NCBI RefSeq assembly: GCF_027941835.1
Contig: NZ_CP116005.1
Location: 62,001-126,000, forward strand
Direction: 5' to 3'
Source: Sphingosinicella microcystinivorans
GTDB lineage: Bacteria > Pseudomonadota > Alphaproteobacteria > Sphingomonadales > Sphingomonadaceae
Length of the DNA stretch: 64,000 nucleotides
The notes beneath the pieces are model-generated. The model was not told the origin of the DNA. It searched no databases and was given only the letters and a program-made list of their open reading frames with translations. Shown here piece after piece: positions 31,115-38,646 of this stretch (position 1 is its first letter; each line of letters starts with the position of its first letter). The position numbers and the translations under genes are program-made.

Positions 31115-31512
31115 CCCGTTCTCGCCAACTGATCAAAACCAGTCGGCCGACTAAATCCCCGGGATGAAGGGGTCCTTTTTGCACGCCGATCACCCCACGA
31201 AGGGGGTGCCTATTGCACGCTGATCCTCAGAATTAACACGTCCGTGGAAGAAAGTCATCGCTACAGCAGGTATTCCAGACATTGTACCCTATGCTCTACG
31301 TCATAGTTCTATAGTCAGGAGCATTCGGGTCGGCCTTCCCATCCGGTTGGTGGCAGCGCTTCATGATACTTCTGTAGCCATGATCGAGCGTCACTATTCC
31401 AGATGGATTACAGAGGGTTTGGACGAGTTGGCAGCGAAAGCCGTCGTTCCGTTGGTGAATATTGAAGGCCCAACCGCAGCTGAGCTACCGACATTATCAA
31501 GGTGACGAGATA

Positions 31513-31558
31513 GTCCAGCCATACCACGCATAGATTTTTTTGCGTGGTATGGCTGGAC
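31513..31558. repeat. Perfect 18-bp hairpin with T-rich loop
   Basis: GTCCAGCCATACCACGCA (31513-31530) is followed by the loop TAGATTTTTT and its exact complement at 31541-31558. It starts 8 nt after the integrase stop and precedes a nucleotidyltransferase gene. The T-run is in the loop, not after the stem, so it is not an ordinary terminator; it could be a recombination site or an operator. Confidence 0.8.
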
Positions 31559-31561
31559 AAG

Positions 31562-31591
31562 TTGCCACACGAAAATTATAGTGTGTGGCAA
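31562..31591. repeat. Second hairpin directly before the nucleotidyltransferase start
   Basis: TTGCCACAC (31562-31570) and GTGTGGCAA (31583-31591) form a perfect 9-bp stem with a 12-nt AT-rich loop. It ends 1 nt before the ATG at 31593 and occupies the ribosome-site position; no Shine-Dalgarno is visible. This suggests an operator or a translation-control hairpin. Confidence 0.65.
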
Positions 31592-31592
31592 T

Positions 31593-32618
31593 ATGAGCAA
31601 GCCTCGCCGCCATTCCTTGACTGCACAGACAGCCTATCATGAATTGGTGTCCCTGCTGCTGGACGATGCCGCCTCGGATATCCGCGGATCGCCAACCCTG
31701 CGCGTGCGGGGAGAACGGCGCTATTGGTACGACCGCTACCGGATCGGCACAGACACAAGGGAGCGCTATCTTGGAGAAGACAATGAGGCGCTGCGTCAGC
31801 GCATCGAACGGCATGAACAACTGAAAGCTCAGCAAGAGGAGCGTCGGGCCGAACGGGCACGTCTCGTTCGCCTTTTGAGGAGCGAGCGCCTCCTGGGCAT
31901 GGATAATCTTTCAGGTAGCCTCGTTGCAGCAATGAGCAAGGCAGGCGTCTTTCGCCTTGGCGGTGTTCTTGTGGGCACCACTGCATTTCGCTTCTACGAA
32001 GGTGAGCTTGGCCTCCGACTCTCGTTCGACCAGACGACGCGCACACAGGACATCGACATTGCAAGCTTTGAGAGGCTCTCACTTGCAATCAGCGACACCG
32101 TCGAACCCAGCCTTGTGGACGTCTTCAGCGATCTGGATTTCACACCTGTCCCCGGCCTTGACCATAACAAGACCTGGCGCTGGAAGCAGTCCCGTGGCGC
32201 TGCCCTTGTCGAGTTCCTGACACCGTCTTTTGACGCCGAAGAGAGTCTCCGTGACCTCGCGGCCTTAGGCGTAAGCGCACAGTCCCTTCATTACCTCAAC
32301 TACGTCCTGGCAGAGCCCATTGACGCCGCTGCGGTCTACCGCGAAGGCGTTCTCGTCAAGATACCGCGGCCCGAGCGCTTCGCCATTCACAAGCTGATCG
32401 TCGCCGATCGGCGCCGGGAGGGGCCGGACAGCTTCAAATCAAGAAAGGATCTTATGCAGGCGGAGTTTCTGATCGCCGTGCTCGCAGAAGATCGACCGGA
32501 AGATCTTCAGAATGCCTGTCAGAACGCGCTTGAACGTGGCCCACGCTGGCGGGAGCGCATCGAGCGAAGCCTTACCCGCATTCCGGATGCTGCCCGGTAT
32601 ATGCAAGACATTCGGTGA
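31593..32618 (+). CDS. GSU2403-family nucleotidyltransferase-fold protein
   Basis: A 341-aa protein. A basic coiled region (about 60-100) is followed by a nucleotidyltransferase core: LGGVLVGTTAF at 122-132 in the place of the GS motif, and TQDIDIA at 151-157 with the metal-binding Asp153 and Asp155. This fits the GSU2403-type (MNT-like) fold found in mobile elements and phage-defence or toxin-antitoxin contexts. ATG at 31593 is used; an upstream GTG in the hairpin is less likely. No partner antitoxin gene lies next to it. Its reaction, if any, is unknown. Confidence 0.75.
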   Translation: MSKPRRHSLTAQTAYHELVSLLLDDAASDIRGSPTLRVRGERRYWYDRYRIGTDTRERYLGEDNEALRQRIERHEQLKAQQEERRAERARLVRLLRSERLLGMDNLSGSLVAAMSKAGVFRLGGVLVGTTAFRFYEGELGLRLSFDQTTRTQDIDIASFERLSLAISDTVEPSLVDVFSDLDFTPVPGLDHNKTWRWKQSRGAALVEFLTPSFDAEESLRDLAALGVSAQSLHYLNYVLAEPIDAAAVYREGVLVKIPRPERFAIHKLIVADRRREGPDSFKSRKDLMQAEFLIAVLAEDRPEDLQNACQNALERGPRWRERIERSLTRIPDAARYMQDIR

Positions 32619-33384
32619 CGGTAGGCTAGGAACCCTGCTGTGTGGTACCGACGTCTCGAACGCACGACCAGCGTTGCCACTGTCGCCAGGACGCAGGAAA
32701 TACTTGCATGAGTTGTTTAAAAGCCTCTCACAGCAAGAACATACTATCAGAAGCGAGCGAGGGCTTCCGAAAGTCAACGCCTGTTCGGTAATGCCCACGC
32801 ACCGGATCAAATCCGTCATCAGCATGCCAAGCTCGACCTGCTTCAATACCGATACAATCTGCTCCGTGGAAAATCGTTGCTTCTTCATCGACGTACTTCC
32901 TCATCAAGGAAAATGCGCTCGGCGGAAGTGCTGCTACCATGAACATTCTGATCCGGGCCTAAGAACACTTCGAAGCAGGAATCGGGCGTGTTTCCTATGT
33001 GCGACGGGTCAGCTTCGCGACTGCAACGGACAGTGACCCGCGCGCTAGTCTTGTAGCCATACCGCCACGCTCTCCCCAGTTCACAAGCTGACGACGATCG
33101 TGATGGCCAGCCCGCGTGACCTTGCAGTCTAAGTCGAGGACTAGATGGAGATGCCCGAGACACGAGTGTTAATCAGCAGCTTTGTCCGTCTTGCCAGGGA
33201 TCCTGTGACCCATGTCCTTAACCGTGACCTGTTTGCGGAGATGTGGCTCCAAGAAAATGGCGCTCAGGTGGACGGGACGCTGGCACAGCTGCGCTTCAAA
33301 CTTAAAAGGGAGTCTAGAGAGCGATGTGCGTGCGAATAACCCGTTAGTCCATCTCAATTGGAAATTGGTGACTTTTAGATCACT
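32619..33384. other. Degenerate stretch with an IS remnant
   Basis: No complete gene is supported. It contains the 5' end of an IS3-type orfA on the minus strand (32769-32888) and otherwise stop-rich sequence. A 64-codon plus-strand frame at 33145-33339 has no recognisable features or ribosome site and is not called. Confidence 0.6.
32769..32888 (-). pseudogene. Truncated IS3-family (IS407-like) orfA
   Basis: The first 40 or so codons read MKKQRFSTEQIVSVLKQ then LIRCVGITEQ, the typical start of an IS407-group orfA HTH. After that the frame continues into unrelated sequence, and no orfB follows, so it is a relic. Confidence 0.75.
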
Positions 33385-33816
33385 TTATGGGATTTGAGTT
33401 CCTAGGTTTGCCGCCGCGATGCCCGCCAACGCGCATGTTTCGTCGTTGTCCGAAGTATCACCGGTGATGCCGACAGCGCCGATGACAAGCCCGGTGTCGT
33501 CAACGACGAGAACGCCGCCCGCCGCCGGGATGATGCCTGCTTGCGAAACTGTGCCGAGCGCCGCGACGAATGTCGGTCGCTCCGCTGCCATGTCGCCGAT
33601 CTTGCGGCTTGAAACGCCGAGCGCCAGTGCACCCGACGCCTTGCCTACGGCGATCTGCGGGCGAAGGTTCGAGGCGCCGTCCTGCCGTTCGAACGCGATC
33701 AGGTGTCCGCCTGCGTCGAGCACCGCAACACTCAGCGGTTTCAGCCCCAGTTCTTTGCTGCGCATCAGCGCGGCGGCAATGACGGTTCGTGCCTGATCGA
33801 GACTAATGCGGCTCAT
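33385..33816 (-). CDS. GlcG/HbpS family protein (DUF336)
   Basis: A 143-aa protein with the HbpS/GlcG profile: SVAVLDAGGHLIAFERQDGA near the N-terminus and GGVLVVDDTGLVIGAVGITGDTSDNDE near the C-terminus. Relatives bind haem or cofactors and are often coded beside glycolate oxidase genes. Here it overlaps by 4 nt the truncated glcD-like gene upstream, which keeps that association. Exact function unknown. Confidence 0.85.
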   Translation of the reverse strand: MSRISLDQARTVIAAALMRSKELGLKPLSVAVLDAGGHLIAFERQDGASNLRPQIAVGKASGALALGVSSRKIGDMAAERPTFVAALGTVSQAGIIPAAGGVLVVDDTGLVIGAVGITGDTSDNDETCALAGIAAANLGTQIP

Positions 33817-34475
33817 GCGTTGTTCCTTTCACGATGGGAGAGAGCTTGAGGCGCGAGGCCCCCGGTCGCCCAGTCGACGAGTTCGACCGTGTGCACGACG
33901 GGAACGCCGGTGCCGCCGCCGATCTGGACGGCACAACCGACGTTGCCGGCGGTGAGGCTGTATTTCAGGCAATGCGCGCTGCCCGAGTTCTCCTCGATAT
34001 TGCCGCCGATCGAGCAAGCGATCTGGCTGGAGAGGCCGGGCACATAATAGAAGCCGCGGCCCTCCACCGCTCGCGTCATGGCGAGGTTGGTGACGCCCGG
34101 CTGCACCACCGCGACACGGTCCTCGTGGTCGACCGCGAGCACACGGTTCATGCGCGAGAGGCCGAGCAGCACCGCGTCGGCGAGCGGCAACGCGTCGCCC
34201 GAAAGCGAGGTTCCCGAGCCGCACGGCACCACCTTCACGCCGTTCGCGCCGCACCACTCGAGGATGCGGGAGACCTGATCCGTCGTTTCCGGCAGAACCA
34301 CAACTATCGGCGGCGGGCGATCCGCGGTGGGCACATCGGTCTCGTAGGGGCACAGCGCATCCACATCGTCGATGACGCCTTCGCTGGGCACGATGGCGCG
34401 CAGCGCGGCGACGATTTCGCCGCGGCGTGCAAGCACCGCCTCGTCGGGTTCGGGCATCCTGATCGTCATCGCCAT
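33813..34475 (-). pseudogene. Truncated FAD-linked oxidase (GlcD-like), chimeric C-terminus
   Basis: A 220-aa frame. Residues 1 to about 180 match the FAD-binding half of GlcD/D-lactate dehydrogenases: PCGSGTSLSG is the FAD loop and IGGNIEENSGSAHCLKY the second. A full protein has about 490-500 aa, so the catalytic half is missing. The last 40 residues (from GCAVQIGGGTG) do not look like GlcD and suggest an internal deletion that joined another reading frame. It is unlikely to work as an oxidase. Confidence 0.7.
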
Positions 34476-34495
34476 GCCTTCATAGACGAGGCATG
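34473..34495. repeat. Inverted repeat over the start of the glcD-like frame
   Basis: CATGCCT and AGGCATG with a 9-nt spacer. It overlaps the ATG of the truncated gene on the minus strand and could be an old operator. Confidence 0.4.
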
Positions 34496-34640
34496 ACTGA
34501 TGCGGTAGGCGATCAAGAATTAAAGCAGTTTTTCACGAGAAGATAAAATCGGATGGATGCCGACCATGTGCTGTTCGCCAAGATCGTGGAGCAAAGTATT
34601 CCGTGTCTAGGTGGTTTTGTGTGCGTGTCAGACGTCCAGC

Positions 34641-35147
34641 TTAGAGCTCGGCCCCGAAGCGATGTTGCAAGTGCAATGCCACACCTTTGGCATAGCGCCG
34701 TTGCCGCCAAGCCGTCGGACTATGATAGACGCCGATTGCCTTCCAGTAGTCTCCGGTGACCGCGAGCCCCGACAGGAAGATCCAACGCGCCGCCTCAGCG
34801 TTGAAACATGCGTCGTGCTGCAGCCAGTGACGGACATGCGTTTCGGGCCGCTCGACGAGCACCGCAATCTTCGGCACCCACCAACTGTTCACTTGGAGCG
34901 GGCCGAGATCGTGCGTGCCGTTCGTGTTCTCGACCGCGGCGCCGATCCAGCCGCCCTCCTGGTCGCGCAGCCCCCACAAGGTCCGCTCGAGCCACGCCCG
35001 GCCTTGCGAGGCCTTATGAATGCAGCGCGCGACCTCCTTTTCGCCAGCCGGATCGCGCACCGCCTTTGCCTCGGCCAGACCGGCCCTCACCAACACGGCA
35101 GACAGCAACGCGAGCATGACGGTGAACTTGTTCCGCCGCAAAATCAT
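34641..35147 (-). CDS. Conjugation-type lytic transglycosylase
   Basis: A 168-aa protein with a signal peptide (about 1-27, ending AEA) and a small SLT-like domain: EGGWIG with probable catalytic Glu64, then THDLGPLQVNSWW at 78-90, equivalent to the G-L-M-Q motif of VirB1-type enzymes. It should cut peptidoglycan locally so a transfer apparatus can cross. It is the last gene of the relaxase operon and overlaps the Mrr-like gene as ATGA; the longer in-frame start is inside that gene. Confidence 0.82.
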   Translation of the reverse strand: MILRRNKFTVMLALLSAVLVRAGLAEAKAVRDPAGEKEVARCIHKASQGRAWLERTLWGLRDQEGGWIGAAVENTNGTHDLGPLQVNSWWVPKIAVLVERPETHVRHWLQHDACFNAEAARWIFLSGLAVTGDYWKAIGVYHSPTAWRQRRYAKGVALHLQHRFGAEL

Positions 35148-35704
35148 GCCCCGATCCTCCGCATCGGACGCTCCCATCGCGGCGCGAACGGCGCCCCGGT
35201 AAGGAGGTCGACCAGCCACTCGCCCGAGACGATCACGATATGCGGCGTTTCGGAGAGGATGACACGGCTGGTATTCCCGGTGCGGCCTGCATGGATGAAC
35301 AGCCCACGTACCTTGCGCGCCGCGCAGACATTGGCGAACGCGTGGACATGCTCGGGGCGCACGGCGCTATGGTAGCGTTTCATCTGCAGGAGCAGACGCT
35401 CCCCGCTCATCACGACCTCACCGTCGACACCGCTGTAGCACTTGCTGCGAACGACGCGGTGGCCGCGCCGCGCGAAAGCCTCGATGACCAGTTCCTCGAA
35501 CGCGAGCGGATCCATGGCCCTCAGCCGCGCATAGATGAGCGACCGCGGCTGCCCTCGATCGCGTCCTTGCAGCTGATCGCACATGACGCAAGCCTGTCGC
35601 CGTCGCCAGCGATGGGTGACCGGCGTGCGAAATCGAAGGGCAAGCTGGATGAGCAGAACGGCAGCGACAAGGATCGCCGCCAGGATCAGCATCATGTCGG
35701 TCAT
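35144..35704 (-). CDS. Membrane-anchored Mrr-like restriction endonuclease
   Basis: A 186-aa protein. One transmembrane segment (about 4-24) is followed by a basic linker with a CxxC pair (40-43) and an Mrr-type PD-(D/E)xK nuclease domain: Glu71, Asp94 (SGVDGEV) and Gln107-x-Lys109 (LLQMKR). All catalytic positions are present. It overlaps the relaxase stop and the transglycosylase start by 4 nt each, so it is co-translated with the DNA-transfer genes. A nuclease held at the membrane next to the coupling protein could act on incoming or outgoing DNA; that is inference. Confidence 0.8.
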   Translation of the reverse strand: MTDMMLILAAILVAAVLLIQLALRFRTPVTHRWRRRQACVMCDQLQGRDRGQPRSLIYARLRAMDPLAFEELVIEAFARRGHRVVRSKCYSGVDGEVVMSGERLLLQMKRYHSAVRPEHVHAFANVCAARKVRGLFIHAGRTGNTSRVILSETPHIVIVSGEWLVDLLTGAPFAPRWERPMRRIGA

Positions 35705-38646
35705 CGGTCATGTCCTTGGTTAGCGGGTGACGGTTCGTGGGGTTGAGCGGGAGGCTGCGCCTGCTCGGCGCCTCCCCGGTCGGCGCCCGCGAGGACGCCG
35801 CGCAGATAGGTGTCGAAATTGCCCGCCGCATCGCGCGCGCGTCCCGCGAGCATCTCGGCAAGCGACGGCGGGCGGAACACCTCGTTCCACCCGCGCTCGC
35901 GCTCCGTCTTCCGCGCCGCCCGCTCGGTCCGCGCGCGCAGCATGTCGGCGCGGGCCACGCCGAACCGCTCCTCGTGCCGCGCGCTGCGCGCCCGTTCGCT
36001 GTCGCGTTCCAGCCGGCCAAGGCCTTCGAGCGACGAGGTCTTCTCGCCCGAGTGCTGGAGGAGCTTTTCGATGAGACGCTCCACATCCTCGGTCCAGAGC
36101 TTCACGCCGAACCTCGCACGCGTGATCGCGGTATAGTAGTTCTGGCCGTGGACCAGCCCCGAGTTCACCGGCGCCAGCAGATAGACGCGGTCGTAGCTTT
36201 TCGACTGCGCCGAATAGACGGTCTCGGCATAGCCATGGTCCCAGGTCTTGTAGACCGAGAGGTCGACCGTCTGCGGCCCCGCCTTCCGGTCCCAGCGGAT
36301 GGTCGCGATATTCCCGTCGAGCCGCACGACCGTGCCGCGCTCGGCGTTCTTGAGATCGAGATCCCGGGTGGCCAACCGCCACTGGATGCGGTCTCCGGCG
36401 GCAAGGTCGCGCTTCTCCTCGACGAACACATTGACCTGGCTCGCCTTGCCGACCCGCGGATTCCAGAGGATCGTGCGGCCGTTTTCGTCGATCAGCCGCA
36501 CGAGCTGGCGTCCTCGGGCATCGCGCTCGATGCCGTCGACGCGATATTCGGCGCCCCTGGCGATGCCGAACCCGGCATCGTCGCGGGCAAAGGTCACGAC
36601 CTGCCCGCCCGAATAGAAGCGCGCGAACCGCTTTTCCTGGTCGGTCATACCCGATGGCGTGAGCACCTGGAGCCGTGCATCCTCGGCCGCGACCGCGCCC
36701 TCGCGCTTCAGCACCTCGCGGATCCGGGTGTTGACGACGAGCCGCGTGGCATTGTCGAGCACGAGGATATTGGTGGCGGCGCGCGAGTTCGATCCAAGGC
36801 GTGTCCATTCCTCGACCAGCTGCTCAGCAAGCTTGTCCGCGCCTTCGCCGCTCACGATCTTGTCGAGATGGCGCAGGCTTGCGGCATAGTCCCCGCTGCG
36901 CGCCGCGGCCACCGCCGCCTTCATCTTGCCGGTCTCCTGCCGCACTGTTTGGGCAAGTTCGCTGGTCGGAAGGCCGAGTTGCTGCATCAGCCAGTAGGCC
37001 TTGCCCTGCTCGATCGCCCCGGTCTGCTTGTTGTCACCGAGCAGCATGATCCGGGCGCCGCTCTCGTGGCTGATCTGCAGCAGGCGGAGCGCCTGCCGGT
37101 TGCCGAGCTGGCCCGCCTCGTCGACGACGAGAACGTGCCGGTCGTCGATGTCGCGGCCGCCGCCGCCGAGCAGCCTGGCGACGGTCCGGGATTCGATGCC
37201 GGCGTCCTTGCCGAGCTTGGCGGTGGCGGAGGATGTCGGCGCAAGCCCGATGAACGTCCAGCCGGGATCGGCGATGTCCTTCAGTTCCTTGACCAGGGTG
37301 GACTTGCCCGACCCGGCCACGCCGTGCACGCCGATGATGCGATCGTTCGACATGGCGAGTTCGGACAGCACGCGGCGCTGATCGTCGTTCAGGATCGAGC
37401 CTTCGAGGCCGGCGCGGATGCGGTCCCGGTCGGCAAGCGGCACCGTGTCCCCGAGGCTGAGCGAGAGATGACTGGACAGTGCGATCTCGAGCCGTGCGGT
37501 GCGGATCGAGGTGCGGCCGCGCGTCAGCACCTGGTCGCCCGTCTGGTGGTGGACCTTGAGCAGCTTGAGGCGGTCTTCATGCTCTTCGAACAGCGGCAGG
37601 ATGTCGGCAAGCCGCACTTCGCCGACATGGCTGGCAAGGCCGGTGCGAACCAGCTTCCCGAGGTTGTTGACGGCCTCGCGCGTCTCCGACTGGCGAAGCC
37701 CGAACAGTGCCGCGCGCCGCGCTGCGGCGGGATCGGTATCGAGGGTCAGATCGCCACGCTCGTCTGCCGCCTCGCAGATGTCATTAAGCTTCCCAGCATA
37801 TTTTTCGGAGCGCTGCGTCCACTGCGCGCGGAGGCTGTCCAGGGACACCTTCTGCTTGGGGCCGCGCGTCTTGTAAAAGGAGGCCATGCGCGCCGCCTGG
37901 CCTTCGAGTCCATGTTCCTTCGCATGGGCCTCGATCTGTCCGGCGCGCTGCGACATGTCAGTGATCAGGCCACGCGGCATGTCTTTCATCTCGAACAGGC
38001 CCCGCCGCGGGTCGAACTCGATCTCGAAACCGAGTTCGCGCAGGGTATATGCGAGGTCGTTGCGGTAGATTTGCCCGCCCGCCATCTGCTCGGCGAACAT
38101 CGCCCTTGTCTCGAGGCTGACCATCTGCTCATCGCCCTCGTGTCTCGTCATGTTAAGGATGACGACATGGGTATGGAGATGCGGGTCGAGTTCGCGCGAA
38201 GCAAATTCGGTGAAGCGCGCATAGGCGAGGCGGGCGGTCGTCTCGTGGACGATCTCGCCGTTCATACGGCGGCGCAGCTGGGCATAGTCCTCGAGCCAGG
38301 CGAGCGCCGTGCCGACCGCCTTTTCATGCGCCGCGATGATACGCTCATCGCCCGTGACCAGCGCCATGATCGACACCGACTTCGGGGCATTGACCGCGAA
38401 ATCCCAGCCCGGATGATGCTGGATCGTGCCGTCCTTGCGGTGCCGTCCGAGTTCCTGGTCGCCGACCTTGCCCGCGAGGAGCGCGGTGAAGGTCTTGGTG
38501 TCAACCGATCCCTCAAGTCCGAGTTCGGCCGCGAGCTTGCCGCCCCACTCCGAATGCTCGTCGGCGCCCTTGGTGTAATAGTCGCCGATCGTATAGTAGC
38601 GGGCGATGTTGCCGGGCTTGCCGGAAAGCCGGATCGGATGGATCAT
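35701..38646 (-). CDS. MobF-family conjugative relaxase-helicase
   Basis: A 981-aa TrwC/TraI-like protein. N-terminal tyrosines (Tyr17, Tyr18, Tyr23, Tyr24) and the three-His cluster HLHTH at 156-160 form the nicking site. A RecD-like helicase follows, with Walker A GVAGSGKST and Walker B VLVVDEAGQLG. The C-terminus is Pro/Gln-rich. It nicks at oriT, stays bound to the 5' end and unwinds the strand. It overlaps the coupling-protein gene as ATGA. Confidence 0.94.
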   Translation of the reverse strand: MIHPIRLSGKPGNIARYYTIGDYYTKGADEHSEWGGKLAAELGLEGSVDTKTFTALLAGKVGDQELGRHRKDGTIQHHPGWDFAVNAPKSVSIMALVTGDERIIAAHEKAVGTALAWLEDYAQLRRRMNGEIVHETTARLAYARFTEFASRELDPHLHTHVVILNMTRHEGDEQMVSLETRAMFAEQMAGGQIYRNDLAYTLRELGFEIEFDPRRGLFEMKDMPRGLITDMSQRAGQIEAHAKEHGLEGQAARMASFYKTRGPKQKVSLDSLRAQWTQRSEKYAGKLNDICEAADERGDLTLDTDPAAARRAALFGLRQSETREAVNNLGKLVRTGLASHVGEVRLADILPLFEEHEDRLKLLKVHHQTGDQVLTRGRTSIRTARLEIALSSHLSLSLGDTVPLADRDRIRAGLEGSILNDDQRRVLSELAMSNDRIIGVHGVAGSGKSTLVKELKDIADPGWTFIGLAPTSSATAKLGKDAGIESRTVARLLGGGGRDIDDRHVLVVDEAGQLGNRQALRLLQISHESGARIMLLGDNKQTGAIEQGKAYWLMQQLGLPTSELAQTVRQETGKMKAAVAAARSGDYAASLRHLDKIVSGEGADKLAEQLVEEWTRLGSNSRAATNILVLDNATRLVVNTRIREVLKREGAVAAEDARLQVLTPSGMTDQEKRFARFYSGGQVVTFARDDAGFGIARGAEYRVDGIERDARGRQLVRLIDENGRTILWNPRVGKASQVNVFVEEKRDLAAGDRIQWRLATRDLDLKNAERGTVVRLDGNIATIRWDRKAGPQTVDLSVYKTWDHGYAETVYSAQSKSYDRVYLLAPVNSGLVHGQNYYTAITRARFGVKLWTEDVERLIEKLLQHSGEKTSSLEGLGRLERDSERARSARHEERFGVARADMLRARTERAARKTERERGWNEVFRPPSLAEMLAGRARDAAGNFDTYLRGVLAGADRGGAEQAQPPAQPHEPSPANQGHDR

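Larger units (their letters stand above)
28707..31229. mobile_element. IS21-family insertion sequence, complete
   Basis: A 2523-bp element with 5'-TG...CA-3' ends. The first 28 bases (starting TGTCAAACGG) and the complement of the last 28 (starting TGAGGATCAG) share most positions and both end ACCCCC. Each end has a second GATCGGCGT-associated repeat, as is usual for the multiple terminal repeats of IS21. The target duplication is GAATTA (28701-28706 and 31230-31235). It carries istA and istB on the minus strand. A truncated inverted copy lies at 62103-63122. Confidence 0.9.
27630..31505 (+). pseudogene. Tyrosine-type integrase interrupted by an IS21-family element
   Basis: The 5' part (27630-28706) encodes a SAM-like core-binding region and the first catalytic Arg (AATGARFSQVRRM). 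It stops being integrase at an IS inserted at 28707. After the IS (minus one copy of the 6-bp duplication) the frame resumes at 31236 and runs to TGA at 31503-31505, encoding PYALRHSSIVR, then HDTSVAMIERHYSR with the catalytic Tyr. The rebuilt protein is about 450 aa with all catalytic blocks, although the first box has Tyr in place of His. The gene should be inactive now, which would strand its element. Confidence 0.88.

Noticed and set aside
33145-33339. A 64-codon plus-strand frame as a small gene
   Set aside because: No ribosome site, no recognisable motif, and it lies in an IS-relic region.
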